From: Shinisaurus crocodilurus
Taxonomy: Eukaryota > Chordata > Lepidosauria > Squamata > Shinisauridae
DNA: 64,000 bases
Assembly: GCA_021292165.1 (NCBI GenBank)
Contig: CM037879.1
Span: 111,840,359 to 111,904,358, forward strand
Direction of reading: 5' to 3'
Below are positions 1 through 10,433 of the stretch, in pieces. The translations under genes and the position numbers were made by a program. Within the stretch, counting starts at the first letter, position 1. Every line of letters starts with the position of its first letter. Below the pieces are notes generated by a model that saw nothing but the letters and a program-made list of their open reading frames with translations, did not search any database and had not been told where the DNA came from.

Positions 1-339
1 ACAGGCATACTGTGATATCCAATAACTTTCTTAATGTGTAATTACACACCATTGGACTATAACTGATTAATTGAAAAGAATATAGGCAGATGCTGGGCCA
101 AAGCTTCTATTGTTCATTATGTGTCTTTGCTTCTTTTTAAATAAGTTAGATGAAGTACTAAAAAGCAATTAAATTAAAATTGATATTCATTATTTTTAAA
201 GCAATTAGTAGAACATAAAACGTAAAAGACCTCTTCCTTCCATACAGAAATACAATAATCCCAAATGTCAGCATTTAGATGAAAAGAAGAATCCTAGATA
301 GTGAAAAGAGTAATTGGCCACAATCTAATGGGAGAGTTA
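1..339. other. AT-rich unassigned DNA
   Basis: No open frame of note, no terminal repeats and no recognisable transposon are visible here. The sequence is AT-rich with short A and T runs, as expected for unique intergenic or intronic DNA. Confidence 0.5.
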
Positions 340-450
340 AGTGCACTTAAACCCTTTGATTTCAATGGGTTTAAGCATGCATCAGTCTGTGCTGGATAGT
401 GGACATGCATGTCTACTGAGAAGTAAGCCCTGTGGGTATAGGATTGCAGG
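340..450. repeat. Degenerate copy of palindromic TGCAATCC-type MITE
   Basis: The right half ends in 'tataggattgcagg', preceded by 'gtctactgagaagtaagccc'. These match the half-sites seen near 14540, 39348, 41368, 45412 and 47378. The left half is a poor match built around 'caatgggtttaagcatg'. It is probably a non-autonomous DNA transposon remnant; superfamily unknown. Confidence 0.4.
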
Positions 451-674
451 TTAAGTGTATATTATTCAGACAGAACTATATTGCTATTTCTGAAAATACT
501 AATGCCCGAATCCAGTCATGCAGAAATAAGTGCTGAAAACAATGGTTAGAGATGCACCTGTGCGGATGAGAAGGTGCATTCCCCTCCAAATACTGTGGAG
601 AGGGATCACATTGTATGCCTCACATTTAGATGTGCATCATGATGTGGATGCAAATCCATATCATCTTAGTGCCT

Positions 675-714
675 GGTTCCAGCCTGCTTCTGCAAACAGA
701 AGCAGGCTAGAACC
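675..714. repeat. Short near-perfect hairpin
   Basis: A 12-bp arm (681-692) and its exact reverse complement (697-708) are separated by the loop CAAA. The stem extends outward to about 17 of 18 pairs. No larger element around it is recognised, and no promoter or polymerase III boxes are visible. Confidence 0.7.
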
Positions 715-1294
715 TCATCCAGCACAAAGTCTTGCTGGAAGATGGCACAAATGTATAGGAGTTTGGTTAGTCTACTGCACGCTGACCTACTTCCTTACAG
801 TCCTTTCATCAAAAGATTTGATGACTAGCAGCTATCTATCCTGCATTTTGACTTCTCTCTATCCTTATGTCTTTTTAGGCCTAGACCCTAACTTTAAAGA
901 AATTTCCACTAGATGCAGCTACTTTGCAACTGCAGCACTGTCAGGGAGAAAGCTACACCTCATTAAATTCTGCCATCTATGTAATTCTTTATGGAATCCA
1001 CCATCTTCCCTCCAGAGCTTTCCTTTACTATTTCTAAGTTGTCACTATACAGTACAACCTTTTCTCCATAGATACAGCTTCAATTTCATCTTGGATTCAA
1101 GCTACAGCTTGTGCGTGCAGTGGTGGTGCATGCGGCTCTTTCCAGTTGCTATGCCTAAGAAATGACTGAGATATAGGGTGCTCTTTCTGGTTGCTGCTGA
1201 TGATACTTAAATGTATTGAATTAATAAATAAATAACTGGGCCTTTTATTATGCCTGTAAAAATCCTACAGAAACCAGATTTAAAAACACATTCA
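715..1294. other. Unassigned stretch with a chance open frame
   Basis: A 211-codon frame covers 530-1165 on the plus strand, but it has no recognisable domain or splice context and its composition is that of surrounding DNA. I treat it as chance. Nothing else is recognised. Confidence 0.4.
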
Positions 1295-1516
1295 TTTACA
1301 AAATTATTTTTAGGCTACCTTTAGGCCCTTCTCAAGGAAGCTTACATACTAAAAAACAAACAAACAAAATACAATAAAACAACAAAAATTAAAAAAAAAC
1401 ACACAATAAAGGTCAGCAATAATACTAACCAACATCCAAGCCAAAAAAACTGAAAGCCGCCTTGGGTTTCCTTGGAGGACAAAAGGTGGGGTATAAATGT
1501 AATAATAAATAAAATA
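1295..1516. mobile_element. LINE/SINE 3'-tail remnants (L2-like)
   Basis: At 1446-1516 the plus strand reads 'gccgccttgggtttccttgg', then 'ggtggggtataaatgtaata' and 'ataaataaaat'. This is the 3' tail shared with the SINEs at 22915, 63302 and 63868. The A-rich block at 1295-1430 ('aaggaagcttacat' followed by an ACAAAA-rich run) resembles the antisense 3' end of the L2-like copies near 38352 and 43220. Two short oppositely oriented tails are therefore likely. Confidence 0.5.
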
Positions 1517-1610
1517 ACCCCCCCGCCCCATGATTCTGATCAAGATTGCTGTTGTCCTCCTGTTGGCTGAACAACTGGCTGCTGGGAATAGGGAGCAGAG
1601 CTCCCCAAGG

Positions 1611-1611
<1 letters not shown>

Positions 1612-1664
<53 letters not shown>
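1612..1664. repeat. (TA)n microsatellite
   Basis: About 26 uninterrupted TA dinucleotides. The YIYIYI peptide translated from it is an artefact. Confidence 0.95.
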
Positions 1665-1667
<3 letters not shown>

Positions 1668-2639
1668 AACCTCGGGGTCCCCTTGTCTGCTGATACCTTC
1701 AGTTTTGGTCACATAAGCAACAGCACTCACAGTCTAAACATTGGTAATAGAGGAAATGATATATAAAGACATAACACAGACCTGTATTTGCTTTGTTCTA
1801 TTTGTTGGCTGTAAACCCATATCATTTAAAATGACTTTTCAAAAGAAAAATCTCATTTATCATTTATGCTTATTGACATCATGGGCCATAGGTGTCAATC
1901 GTTTTTATGAGTACAAATCTTGATTACATTAGATTTTTCAATGCATGAAATGTTCAAGACAGAAGTTTCCAACAGAGCACAGCACTCTATGGGGAGTCTA
2001 ATGATTGCAAGCAATCACTGCAGTCTTAATGGTTGCAATCAAGCCTAACAATTGCAAACAAATAGATTGGTAAAATGTTGAAACCCATGAAAACTTGCAG
2101 TGTTTGGGGGCAAGTGGTGAGAGAAACACCTCTAATCACTGGGCCCTTTTGAACCCTGTCAAGATTGCTGGATGCTGCACAACACTTCCCAATAACCTCT
2201 GAGGGGGCTACCATGAGGACCTAGAACACAGGTGTTGTTTGTGTAAAGGCTTTTAGGTTAAAACCATCAAGCAGTCATAAAGTTGTGCAGCCTTAAGCAA
2301 GTCATTCCTTCTCAGAATAACTTTTGCAGGACAAATGAGGTGAAAATGGTAAAGCACATCAGAAATTGAGCAATACTATACAAACAATAAACTGGGGGGG
2401 GGGGGACCTAGGCAATTCCTTCAGTATTGCTAAAATTTGCTTGACAGGAAGGGGGGGTCTGTCACTGGGTGCATTTGCACACCATGCCAACCCACCCTGG
2501 CAATAAGCCACGGTGCGCTCCCCATCCTTCCCCCTTTGTCCTTCCACAGGTATCCCAGGGGACTCCGTGGCAGGACTGACTTGCCTGCTCCCCCCGCACC
2601 ATGATTGTGAGCCATTTCTTTGCTTGCCAGGGCTTCCCC
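1665..2639. other. Mostly unassigned; possible old SINE core
   Basis: Most of this stretch shows nothing recognisable. Around 2280-2390 the pattern 'agccttaagcaagtcattcc' then 'gaggtgaaaatggtaaagcac' weakly resembles an ancient MIR/CORE-SINE, and a G run lies at about 2395-2403. From about 2440 the sequence becomes C-rich and may already belong to the unnamed repeat that is clearly recognised from 2640. Confidence 0.3.
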
Positions 2640-2880
2640 CCGCTTCTTTTTTTCGGAGATCGCGATCTCCGGCTTGACAGTTAATTTTCGCAATCTCCAT
2701 TTTGACAACCACTGACACCCCCTTCAAAGTGCCCGAGCAGCACATTGGAAGGGCTGTCAGTGGTTGCCAAACTTTCCCCCCCCCCAATATTAAAAAAATG
2801 CGCCCACAATGTGCACAAATATTTTTGTAATTTTTTAAAAAAAATTAGTCACACTTGCACAATTGCGGAGGTGTGCCAAG
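2640..2880 (+). repeat. Unnamed interspersed repeat, copy 1
   Basis: This block aligns by eye with 22330-22530. Shared landmarks in the same order are 'gatctccg', 'ttgacag', 'cccttcaaagtgccc', 'gcacattgg', 'ctgtca.tggtt', 'attaaaaaaatgc' and 'cttgcaca'. Divergence looks like roughly 15-20 percent in the best part. No transposase or RT coding is seen. A non-autonomous DNA transposon is the simplest reading, but the ends are not defined. Confidence 0.55.
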
Positions 2881-3254
2881 TGGGTTTTCTGTTCCCTGCA
2901 TGCTCTAGTGGTACTTGCATCATCAAAGCCACTTTCCTTTTATACTATATACTTCCACTGGGTACCAGTTCTAGCTTTCCTCCTTCATTTTCTATTGAAT
3001 TGTCTTGTTTCTTAATGTGATCTACAGCTGCAAAAGAGCGAATACAGTATAATATGTCATAGAAGATGTCTCAGCAGAATACAGTGCTTGAAATTAACTG
3101 CAGAACAATGACATCTCTTTTTTTTAAAAAAAAAATGTATGTAATGCTATAATTGTTTGTCATTTGAAAGCCCATTTTCACATTAATTTTAAAACTGTGA
3201 AAACAATATTCATCCAAATAATTTAATAATCAGACATTCAGGACTTATTTAAAT
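2881..3254. other. Unassigned AT-rich stretch
   Basis: Contains T/A homopolymer runs near 3118-3137 and no recognisable gene or repeat. It may include the 5' edge of the LINE that is certain from about 3255. Confidence 0.4.
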
Positions 3255-3488
3255 ATACGGACAAATCTCAATTTTCAGATTCATTTAGGCCCCCTGCTCT
3301 TTGGAGTTTAAATGTTTCCCTGCTTAATGATGAGACGTTTAAAAAGCGGATTTTGGCAGAATTAACTGAATACTTTGAAATTAATGAGGGCACAGTTGAT
3401 TCTTGTGCTATTGAGTGGGAGGGCTAGTAAAGCTTTTATATAGGGCTGAATTATTGCTTATGCTTCTCATAAGAACAAAATTTAAAAA

Positions 3489-4644
3489 ATGCAGCAAGTA
3501 GTTTTGAGTGAGAAGTTGAAATCCCTTACAACTCAGTTTGCTACTTCTCGAACTGCACAACTTTATCAGGAGCTACAGAGCATTAAGTATGAATTGAATA
3601 ATATTTTTTCACAGCAGGTGGAATTTGCTTTAACCTGTTTACGCCAGGCACACTGGGAAAATGGTGAATGTCCAAGTAAGCTTTTGGCACATCGTATTAA
3701 ACAGAAAAAGCATCAAGGTGTTATTTCTGCTATTAAAGATGAGAGAGATATGATACACACTTGCCCTAAAGATATAAATTCACAATTTTTAAAATTTTAT
3801 TATGATTTGTATAGAAAGGGTAAAGAAGTATGAGAGCAAGATATGGAGGGTTGTTTTTCCCCCCCCTCAGCTTAAACTTCCAAGCTTAGATTCTTCACAA
3901 CAACAGTTCCTTATGGGTCCCCTGCATATGGAGGAAATAATGAAAATAATTTCGAACATGAATGTTGGGAAAGCACCTGGCCCAGATGGGTTTCCAATTG
4001 AGTGGTACAAAACATTTTCTAGCTTCTTGGTCCGAAAGCTTCATCATCTTTATAATTAGATTTTTGAATCTGGTTCTCTTTTGGCATCATTAAATGACAC
4101 TTATATTGCCGTGATTCCGAAGCCTGGAAAACATCATACATATTGTGCTAACTACCAACCTATTTCGTTAATTAATGTTGATATTAAAATATTAACAGCA
4201 ATCTTGGCTTATAGATTGCAACAAGTTATTACAACACTTGTTCAATCTGATCAGGTGGGATTCATTAGAAATCAACAGGGAGCCAATAATCTTAGATTAG
4301 TAGTTGATTTAATTGCTTTGAATACAAAGAGAATAGATTCGGCTGCTATAATTTCTTTGGATGCTGAAAAGGCCTTTGACAAAATTCATTGGAAATTTAT
4401 TTTTGCTATGTTGAGAAATTGTGGCTTTCCCTTGGAATTTTTAAATTGGGTTAAATTTTTATATTCAACCCAAAGAGCGAGAGTTAAGTCCAATGTGGTT
4501 TTTTCAGATTATTTTATACTTGGCAGAGGTACCAGACAGGGATGTCCACTTTCTCCATTGATATTTGACTTATGTTTGGAATCCCTGGCGTGTGCTATCA
4601 GACAGAATAGTAATATTCATGGATTTTCACATGATTGTTTAGAA
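3489..4644 (+). pseudogene. L1/Tx1-like reverse transcriptase, N-terminal part
   Basis: Three consecutive open pieces (3489-3833, 3802-4059, 4081-4644) carry RT fingers and palm motifs. A frameshift separates the first two. An in-frame TAG at about 4057-4059 separates the second and third. The third piece, about 188 codons, holds DAEKAFDK (first catalytic aspartate) and GTRQGCPLSP. It runs straight into the hAT terminus at 4645. The codons before the insertion are in the same frame as those after the second target-site copy at 6546, so the frame was continuous before the insertion. Confidence 0.85.
4637..4644. repeat. Target-site duplication GTTTAGAA, left copy
   Basis: Identical to 6538-6545 immediately outside the right terminal inverted repeat of the hAT element. 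It corresponds to codons of the interrupted LINE RT. Confidence 0.93.
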
Positions 4645-4967
4645 CAGGGGTCTTCAAACTAAAGCCCGCGGGCCGCATCCGGCCCGCCGGGTCTTTTCAT
4701 CTGGCCCGGCGGCCGATCAAGAGTTGTGATCCCTTGTGAGGGAAGAGGGGCAGCTGAGCAGGCGGGGGGGGCATGGGCTGCCTGCTGGGCCGCCTGCCGG
4801 GCCGCCAGCCTGCCTGCCTGCCTGCCGCCCTGCATCTCCTGTGGGGGGGAAGGGGAGGAGGGGCGGCTTAGCCAGTAGCGGGGCGCAGGCTTTACTTTAT
4901 CCGCCTCGCCACCCACTGGTCCCGTCACATCACTTCCTGCGCGGCGGAAGTGACGCAACGGGACCCT

Positions 4968-5051
4968 GCTCCGGCGCGTCCATCCTGGACCCCGCCCGCG
5001 CTGTTTTTCAAAACTGAGCGCGGGCGGAGTCCAGGATGGACGCGCCGGAGC
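4968..5051. repeat. Long GC-rich hairpin, module A
   Basis: Arms of about 35 bases beginning GCTCCGGCGCGTCCATCCTG and closing with its complement surround a loop of 'gtttttcaaaactg'. The arms pair almost perfectly. Just upstream (about 4917-4968) is a second hairpin using 'ggtcccgt' and 'acgggacc' with an inner 'cacttcc'/'ggaagtg' stem. The same long hairpin recurs at 6039-6114 without that upstream hairpin. Confidence 0.85.
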
Positions 5052-5106
5052 AGCAGCGGCGGTGGCGGACTCGGGCGGTGGCGGTGGCCAGGTAGGACGG
5101 CGGCAG

Positions 5107-6002
5107 GGATGAAGGCGGGAAGCGGTGGGTGGGTGGGTGGGAAGGCGGGAAGCAGCGGGTTATGGCGGGCGGGAAGCGGTGGGTTACGGTGGGTGGGTGG
5201 GTGGGTGGGCGGGAAGCGGCGGGTTATGGTGGGCAGGCGGGTGGGAAGCGGCCGGTTATGGTGGGTGGGTGCATGAGCGGGAAGCGGCGGGTTATGGTGG
5301 GCGGGCGGGCGGGAAGCGGCGGGTTATGGTGGGCGGGCGGGAAGCGGCGGGTTACGGTGGGTGGGCGGGAAGGCGGGAAGCGGCGGGTTACGGTGGGCGG
5401 GCGGGCGGGAAGCAGCGGGTTACGGTGGGCGGGTGGGCGGGAAGGCGGGAAGCGGCGGGTTACGGTGGGTGGCCGGGCGGGAAGCGGCGGGTTACGGTGG
5501 GTGGGTGGGTGAGCGGGAAGCGGGAAGCAGTGGGTTATGGTGGGCGGGAAGCGGCGGGCTACGGTGGGTGGGTGGGTGGGCGGGAAGGCGGGAAGCGGCG
5601 GGTTATGGTGGGTGGGTGGGTGGGCGGGAAGGCGGGAAGCGGCGGGTTATGGTGGGTGGGTGGGTGGGAAGGGGCGGGTTACGGTGGGTGGGTGGGAAGG
5701 CGGGAAGCGGCGGGTTATGGGGGGCGGGCGGGCGGGCAGGCGGTAAGCGGCGGGTTACGCTGGGTGGGTGCGTGGGCGGGAAGCGGGAAGCGGCGGGTTA
5801 TGGTGGGCGGGCGGGAAGCGGCGGGTTATGGTGGGCGGGCGGGCGGGAAGTGGCGGGTTACGGTGGGTGGGTGGATGGGCGGGAAGGCGGGAAGCGGCGG
5901 GTTATGGTTGGTGGGTGGGAAGGCGGGAAGCGGCAGGTTACGGTGGGCGGGGGGGCGGGAAGTGGCGGGTTACGGTGGGTGGGTGGGCGGGAAGCAGCGG
6001 GG
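5107..6002 (+). repeat. G-rich minisatellite inside the hAT element
   Basis: About two dozen or more units share a 20-base core GAAGCGGCGGGTTAYGGTGG. The core is followed by a variable number of GYGG tetramers, giving unit lengths near 28 or 32 with some shorter or longer. The variable part changes in steps of four. The G-rich strand contains runs of three or more guanines at short spacing, so G-quadruplex potential is high. A variable copy number between individuals is likely. Confidence 0.9.
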
Positions 6003-6038
6003 GGGCTTTACCTCATCCGCCTCGCCGCCCGCTGGTCC

Positions 6039-6114
6039 CGTCGCGTCTATCCTGGACCCCGCCCACGCTGTTTTTCAAAACTGAGCGCGGGCGGAGTCCA
6101 GGATGGACGCGACG
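6039..6114. repeat. Long GC-rich hairpin, module B
   Basis: A second copy of the 4968-5051 hairpin, sharing the loop 'gtttttcaaaactg' and most of both arms. Flanking sequence also matches: 'cttta' then 'atccgcctcgcc' upstream and 'ccaggtagga' downstream. Module plus following G-rich repeat therefore occurs twice in tandem. Relative to module A, about 50 bp that include the extra small hairpin are absent. Confidence 0.8.
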
Positions 6115-6194
6115 GAGCGGCGGCGGCGGCCTCGAGCGGAGGCTGTGGCAGAGGCACCGGCAGCAGCAGCAGCGCGCAGGGGACCAGGTAGGAT

Positions 6195-6435
6195 GGCGCT
6201 GGCGGGTGGGGTTATGGCAGCGGGGGGTGGGGCTATGGCAGCGGCGGGGGGTTATGGCGGCAGCGGGGGGGGTTATGGCGGCGGCGGGGGTTTACGGGGG
6301 CGGGGGGGACCTGCGGTGGCGGCAGCAGCGGGGGGCGGCGGGGCGGTCTTGCAGCGGGGGGTGGGGGGTCCTGCGGCGGCGGCAGCTGGGCGGTCCTGCG
6401 GCGGGGGGTCCTGCACCAGCGGCGGCGGCGGGGGC
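6195..6435 (+). repeat. Second G-rich imperfect repeat field
   Basis: Imperfect repeats of the form GGGTTATGGCGGCAGCGGGG follow module B, as the minisatellite follows module A. They share the GGGTTATGG word but have GGCAGC spacers and longer G runs. This is probably the diverged partner of the 5107-6002 array in the duplicated unit. Confidence 0.7.
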
Positions 6436-6545
6436 AGCATGAAGGAGGCGGCACAGGGGAGTCCCAGTGAGTCCGGCCCCCCAACAGGCTGAGGGACAAT
6501 GAACTGGCCCCCCGTGTAAAAAGTTTGAGGACCCCTGGTTTAGAA

Positions 6546-7520
6546 TTTAAAATTATTCTCTATGCTGATGATATTTTATGATTTATCTCGAAACTCTAGT
6601 CATCGGTTCCTGCTCTGATGAAGGTGATCAAGAACTTTGGTGATTTGTCTGGCTATTTAATCAATTGGTCAAAGTCAGAATTGATGCCAATTGGAGATAA
6701 TACATCTCAGAGTGCATTAACTCAGTGGCAATTTCGATGGTGCCCAGATTTTATTACTTATTTGGGAATACTTATCCCTAGAGACATATCCCAAATGATT
6801 AAACTTAATTTGAGTAAGTTGATTAATGAGATCTCTTGAGATATAGACAGATGGGCATCTCTTAAGTTGAGTTTGTGGGGTAAGGTTAATGCTCTTAAGA
6901 TGAATATAATACCTAGGATTGTATTTGTTTTACGTGGGATTCCTCTATTTATACTTGGCAATTCTTTTCAGAAACTTAATGCTTTGTTTCACAAATTTTT
7001 CTGGGGTTTCTTGTCTCCATGAATCTCTTTGAAAAGAATGCAACTTGCAATTAAAGAAGGTGGTTTTCCAGATCTTGCCTTATATCATAGGGCATATTTG
7101 TTGACTATTTCTAAATTCTGGTCTTTTCCACTTAGTTTAGATCCATCTTGGTCAGTTTTGGAATCCTTATGTCTGGATCCTCTCTCTAAATGGATGGTAT
7201 TAGGGTCTCATTATACTAAAACATATAGCATGCCTCCTACAATTATGGCAGTTAGAGAGGTGTGGCATATTATATCTCATCATTTACAGTTTCACCCATT
7301 TTCTCATGCTAAACTGACTTTATGGGGTAATCCAGATTTAAAAATTGGTAAGAAAATGTTCTTGTGGCGGACTTGGGCAGATGAATATACGAAGCTGTAA
7401 TTTACTGATTGGTCAGTTGAGCCCAGTTCTGCATCTTCTGACTGGCAGCAGATTTCTATAGTCTCAGGCAGAAAGTGTAACAGCTATGGAGGCCCTGCTA
7501 TCTGGGAACTTTTAACTAAA
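6546..7520 (+). pseudogene. L1/Tx1-like reverse transcriptase, C-terminal part
   Basis: Resumes immediately after the right target-site copy. The catalytic tetrad YADD is at 6561-6572, preceded by FKIIL, followed shortly by a premature stop. Further RT thumb and C-terminal coding is seen at 6618-6839 and 7029-7400. After TAA at about 7398 the same frame stays sensible to about 7530. At least four stops or frameshifts break it. Confidence 0.75.
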
Positions 7521-7522
7521 GA

Positions 7523-7563
7523 TGCTGGAGATTGAACCATGAAAACCATGCACTATACACCCA
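7523..7563 (-). mobile_element. Possible tRNA-derived SINE fragment
   Basis: 'gatgctggagattgaacc' resembles the antisense 3' half of a tRNA-derived SINE head, with the B-box complement 'gattgaacc'. It is only about 40 bp, and the LINE coding frame may also extend into it. Confidence 0.3.
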
Positions 7564-7566
7564 GTT

Positions 7567-7682
7567 AAGAACATGAGACCATAAGAACAGCCATGCCAGA
7601 TGAGACTGAAGGCCTATCTAGTCCAGCACTCTGTTCCCACAGTGGCAAACCAGAAGCCCATGGAAAGCCCACAAGCAGGAAG
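7567..7682 (-). mobile_element. CR1-like LINE 3'-end fragment (TATGTTCTT-tail family)
   Basis: Read on the minus strand it contains 'cttgtgggctttccatggg', 'ccactgtgggaacag' and 'ctagataggccttcagtctc', and ends in 'cttatggtctcatgttctt'. The same series occurs on the plus strand at 19685-19830. It is a non-coding 3' end, heavily 5'-truncated. Confidence 0.6.
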
Positions 7683-9150
7683 CCCACTGGTATTCAGAGA
7701 CATACTGGGCCTTAGTCTCCTAGTACTACAGATTGTAAGTGTTTTCATTCAACTCTGCCTTGTTTTACAGGAAATATTCACTCCTTTATGGCATACCTAT
7801 GATTTTTAGGAAAGAAAACGCTTTCATGTAAGAACATACCTGAAAGTCATGTGTGCATTTTGTACAACATTCACACTTATGTCTTTTTTCATTAAGTTTG
7901 TGATCTTTATGTGGGATAATCAACAACTAAGTTGTATGCAGGGAAACTGTACCATCTGAAGAGGCCCTAATTTTTTGTAAATTTGAAGCAAAGGGCAGAA
8001 CTATATACAATGGTGGTTGGAGCATGTCTTCCAATGCAGGACACCACCAACTACCTGGAAAATTGGAAGGGGTTTGAGAGGGTAATATCAAGTGGGAAAG
8101 TGGCAGATGTGTGTGGGGGTGGGATTCTGAACCCTTCCTCAACGCACTGCTTTTTGTCCTCAGTCCTTGCACCTAGTCACTTTTCTCCAGCCAGGATCTG
8201 AGACAAGAAAATAACTGACTAGAGGAAAATTATGGAGGGGAGGAGCTGCAAGGAGCAAAGCAGTAAGTAGAGGAAGCATCAGAACCCCCCTGCTACTTTT
8301 CCAGCTGAAATTGCCCCCTCCACACCCCACATTAAAGATGTTTTGTAGTGACTTGTGTTTGAAAGGTACAGGTGTTACATGTAGTTTCACCAAAATTATG
8401 TGCACATACAACAAAAACAGAATATTTTAAACAATCCAAGATCAGCAAAACTCTCTTTCCAATTATTATGCCAATTTTTACTAACTTGAAAAAGGCACAG
8501 CAAGGAAGATTTTGTGGGGGCTTCAACACCTCTCCACCAATATGTGATTTTAAAATTGGCTTATTAGGTCTTAAAATAGAAGAATTCTATTTTTTTTTCT
8601 TTAAAACAAAATTAAAAGCTAGAAATGAAATGGCCAGCATTATTGAGTTTTACAGGACAGTAACTCACATATCTGGCATCTAGAAACAAGTCTAATCTCA
8701 TTTGACAGATAGACCATATGCTGTCATTAGCCAGTAACTAAAATATATGAAGTAAAATATATGAACTTACAAACCACTAATTGTTCACTCTGGAACTGCT
8801 AAAGGACAATTTTAAAAATCTATTTACAGGTTCCTCCACACCAGTCTTTCCCCCGGTACTGATATCATTCATTCATTCACTGAGAATCTAAATAATGTTT
8901 GACATACATCATTGCATTCTTGTGTCTTTCCTGTTGTCATCCCCCCCCTTTTTTTAAAGTGCTTGTTTGTGGCAATTTTTAAAAAGCTTTCAGATCGATT
9001 GCAGTACATGCCTTCAAGTGTAAACTTACTAACACTTACCTGGTCCAGAGGAATGGTGTTCAATAGTGTGTCTTGTAACAGTTTGTAACCCTGTCTTTCT
9101 GCATTACCTGCCCCATTGCCACTTCCCTTGGTGTCTTTTCTCTGTTCTCA
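7683..9150. other. Unassigned, repeat-poor
   Basis: No gene or transposon end could be recognised. The small open frames have no domain signature. AT-rich with ordinary homopolymer runs. Confidence 0.4.
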
Positions 9151-9233
9151 GGTGAAACTAACAAGCTAGGGAAGTTCTTTGATGAAACTAACAAGCTAGC
9201 AAAGTTCTTTGATGAACCTAACAAGCTAGGGAG
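9151..9233 (+). repeat. 30-bp tandem repeat, about 2.8 copies
   Basis: The unit GATGAAACTAACAAGCTAGG plus 'gaagttcttt' repeats with period 30. Second and third units differ by one or two bases (CAAAG for GGAAG; CCT for ACT). It is a young, short tandem duplication with no larger array. Confidence 0.9.
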
Positions 9234-10398
9234 AAAGCCTTGTAAATTTCACTGCTTCCTTGTAATTAAACAAAAATAAAAACAAAAAACCACACATAAC
9301 AACTATGCAACCAGAACTGGTGAATAGCTGTGGTCGGGGGGGGGGGGGGGATTTGTTTCTTGGATGTGCAACAGCAACAAAAGAAAGGTATAGATGGTTA
9401 TATATCAAAAAAGAATCCAGTGGAAGATGGAGAGTAAGGGCACACTGCGTGAGCACTACTCTGATGTAGCTCCTAATGTTGTCATATTGTTCCTAATCCT
9501 GCAATGCATATCCTTCCATGGAAGCAGGCTTCTGCATGCAAATCTCTGTCTGGATCAGGGCTCATATATGCAGATGGAAGGCATCTGTGTGGCTCCTATG
9601 GCTGTATCCCCATATCCAACACTAGGGGCCATGTACACAATTACTTCCTAATACTGGATGGAGATTAGGGGTGCTTACAGATGAGGCTTTTATGTCACCA
9701 TTGCTCTGACTCATTCACAGAAGTTTATGAGGTGTGGGGGTCTAGACGTCATCATTTTCTGCTCATAACCCTCCTGTGTTTTCTTACTGCTTCTTCCTTT
9801 TTTTTTTTCTTAGTGCAGAAAATCCGTTAAGGAGAAAAAGATGGAACAGTTGCACAATGCCTTCTGCACTAAGAGCCCTCTCTCTGGAATTATAATCCTG
9901 TAATTGCACTGCTGAAAAGATAGTTGGTGCTGTTAGGTTTAACTGTCCTGATCACTTGTAAGGTAGATAAGAAAGGACTGAACTGGGATGAGCTTAAGGG
10001 CTTTTAAAAGGCCTGTGTCAGCATGCATGAGTGCACACACGCACATCATAATGTGTCCCTCTAATGCAGACCGGTCCCCAAATTGCAAAAACTATGACAT
10101 CCCTGCCCACTTTTTAAGGCTTGTAATATATAAGCCTCTTTATTACATATAAAAGACTGTCTTTCCCTTGTGCCATTTTATTGATCTAAATTGCTCCCCC
10201 ACCAAAACTGCTATACTTTCACTCCCCCGTCACCCCGTCCCACCCACACACACCTGGCAGAATTAATAGCAGCTTTTGGAAATTGATTTAGATTTTTTTT
10301 TAAGTGTGTGGTGAAGAAAGGGTTAAAACTTCTTTTCCACAACATTGATGCTCCAATCCAACTCAGAACATCCTCATACGCACAAGCACACACGCATA
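9234..10398. other. Unassigned; possible old repeat around 9650-10020
   Basis: A G run lies at 9337-9350. 'agttgcacaatgccttctgc' near 9848 resembles 'agctgcacaataccttctaa' near 63625, hinting at a shared but undefined repeat. No gene is recognised. Confidence 0.3.
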
Positions 10399-10431
<33 letters not shown>

Positions 10432-10433
10432 CA
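10399..10433. repeat. (AC)n microsatellite
   Basis: AC dinucleotides with a few interruptions. The minus-strand CVCVCV peptide is an artefact. Confidence 0.9.

Larger units (their letters stand above)
4645..6537. mobile_element. Non-autonomous hAT (Charlie-like) transposon with GC-rich cargo
   Basis: Left end CAGGGGTCTTCAAACT and right end AGTTTGAGGACCCCTG are perfect 16-bp inverted repeats. The 8-bp direct repeat GTTTAGAA flanks it at 4637-4644 and 6538-6545. Both features are diagnostic of hAT elements. No transposase is encoded. The interior is extremely GC-rich, unlike the AT-rich LINE it landed in. It holds a GC-rich subterminal block (4660-4890), two copies of a hairpin module (4890-5100 and 6003-6195), a minisatellite (5107-6002) and a second G-rich repeat field (6195-6435). 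Many long open frames run through the interior but they only reflect repeats without stop codons. Confidence 0.93.
3255..7520 (+). mobile_element. L1/Tx1-like LINE, ORF2 fragment interrupted by an hAT insertion
   Basis: The plus strand encodes, with stops and frameshifts, the linker and reverse transcriptase of an L1-group non-LTR retrotransposon. A WSLNVSLLNDETFKKR-like linker lies near 3300-3345. RT blocks follow: GKAPGPDGFP near 3968, IPKPGK and QPISLINVD near 4110-4180, DQVGFI near 4250, DAEKAFDK near 4360, GTRQGCPLSPLIFD near 4530. The catalytic LYADDI lies near 6558 and C-terminal coding runs to about 7520. The N-terminal endonuclease and 3' tail are not seen. The family transposes by target-primed reverse transcription; this copy is dead. 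Codon use is strongly AT-biased, unlike the insert at 4645-6537. Confidence 0.85.

Noticed and set aside
530..1165. 211-codon open frame as a host gene
   Set aside because: No recognisable domain, no splice signals of note and ordinary local composition.
5107..6002. CRISPR-like regular repeat array
   Set aside because: Units are contiguous and near-identical with no unique spacers of constant size, and the context is vertebrate DNA with no cas genes.
5125..6442. Long overlapping glycine/arginine-rich open frames
   Set aside because: They arise because the G-rich minisatellite has no stop codons in several frames. Frames overlap, have no domains and lie inside a non-autonomous hAT.
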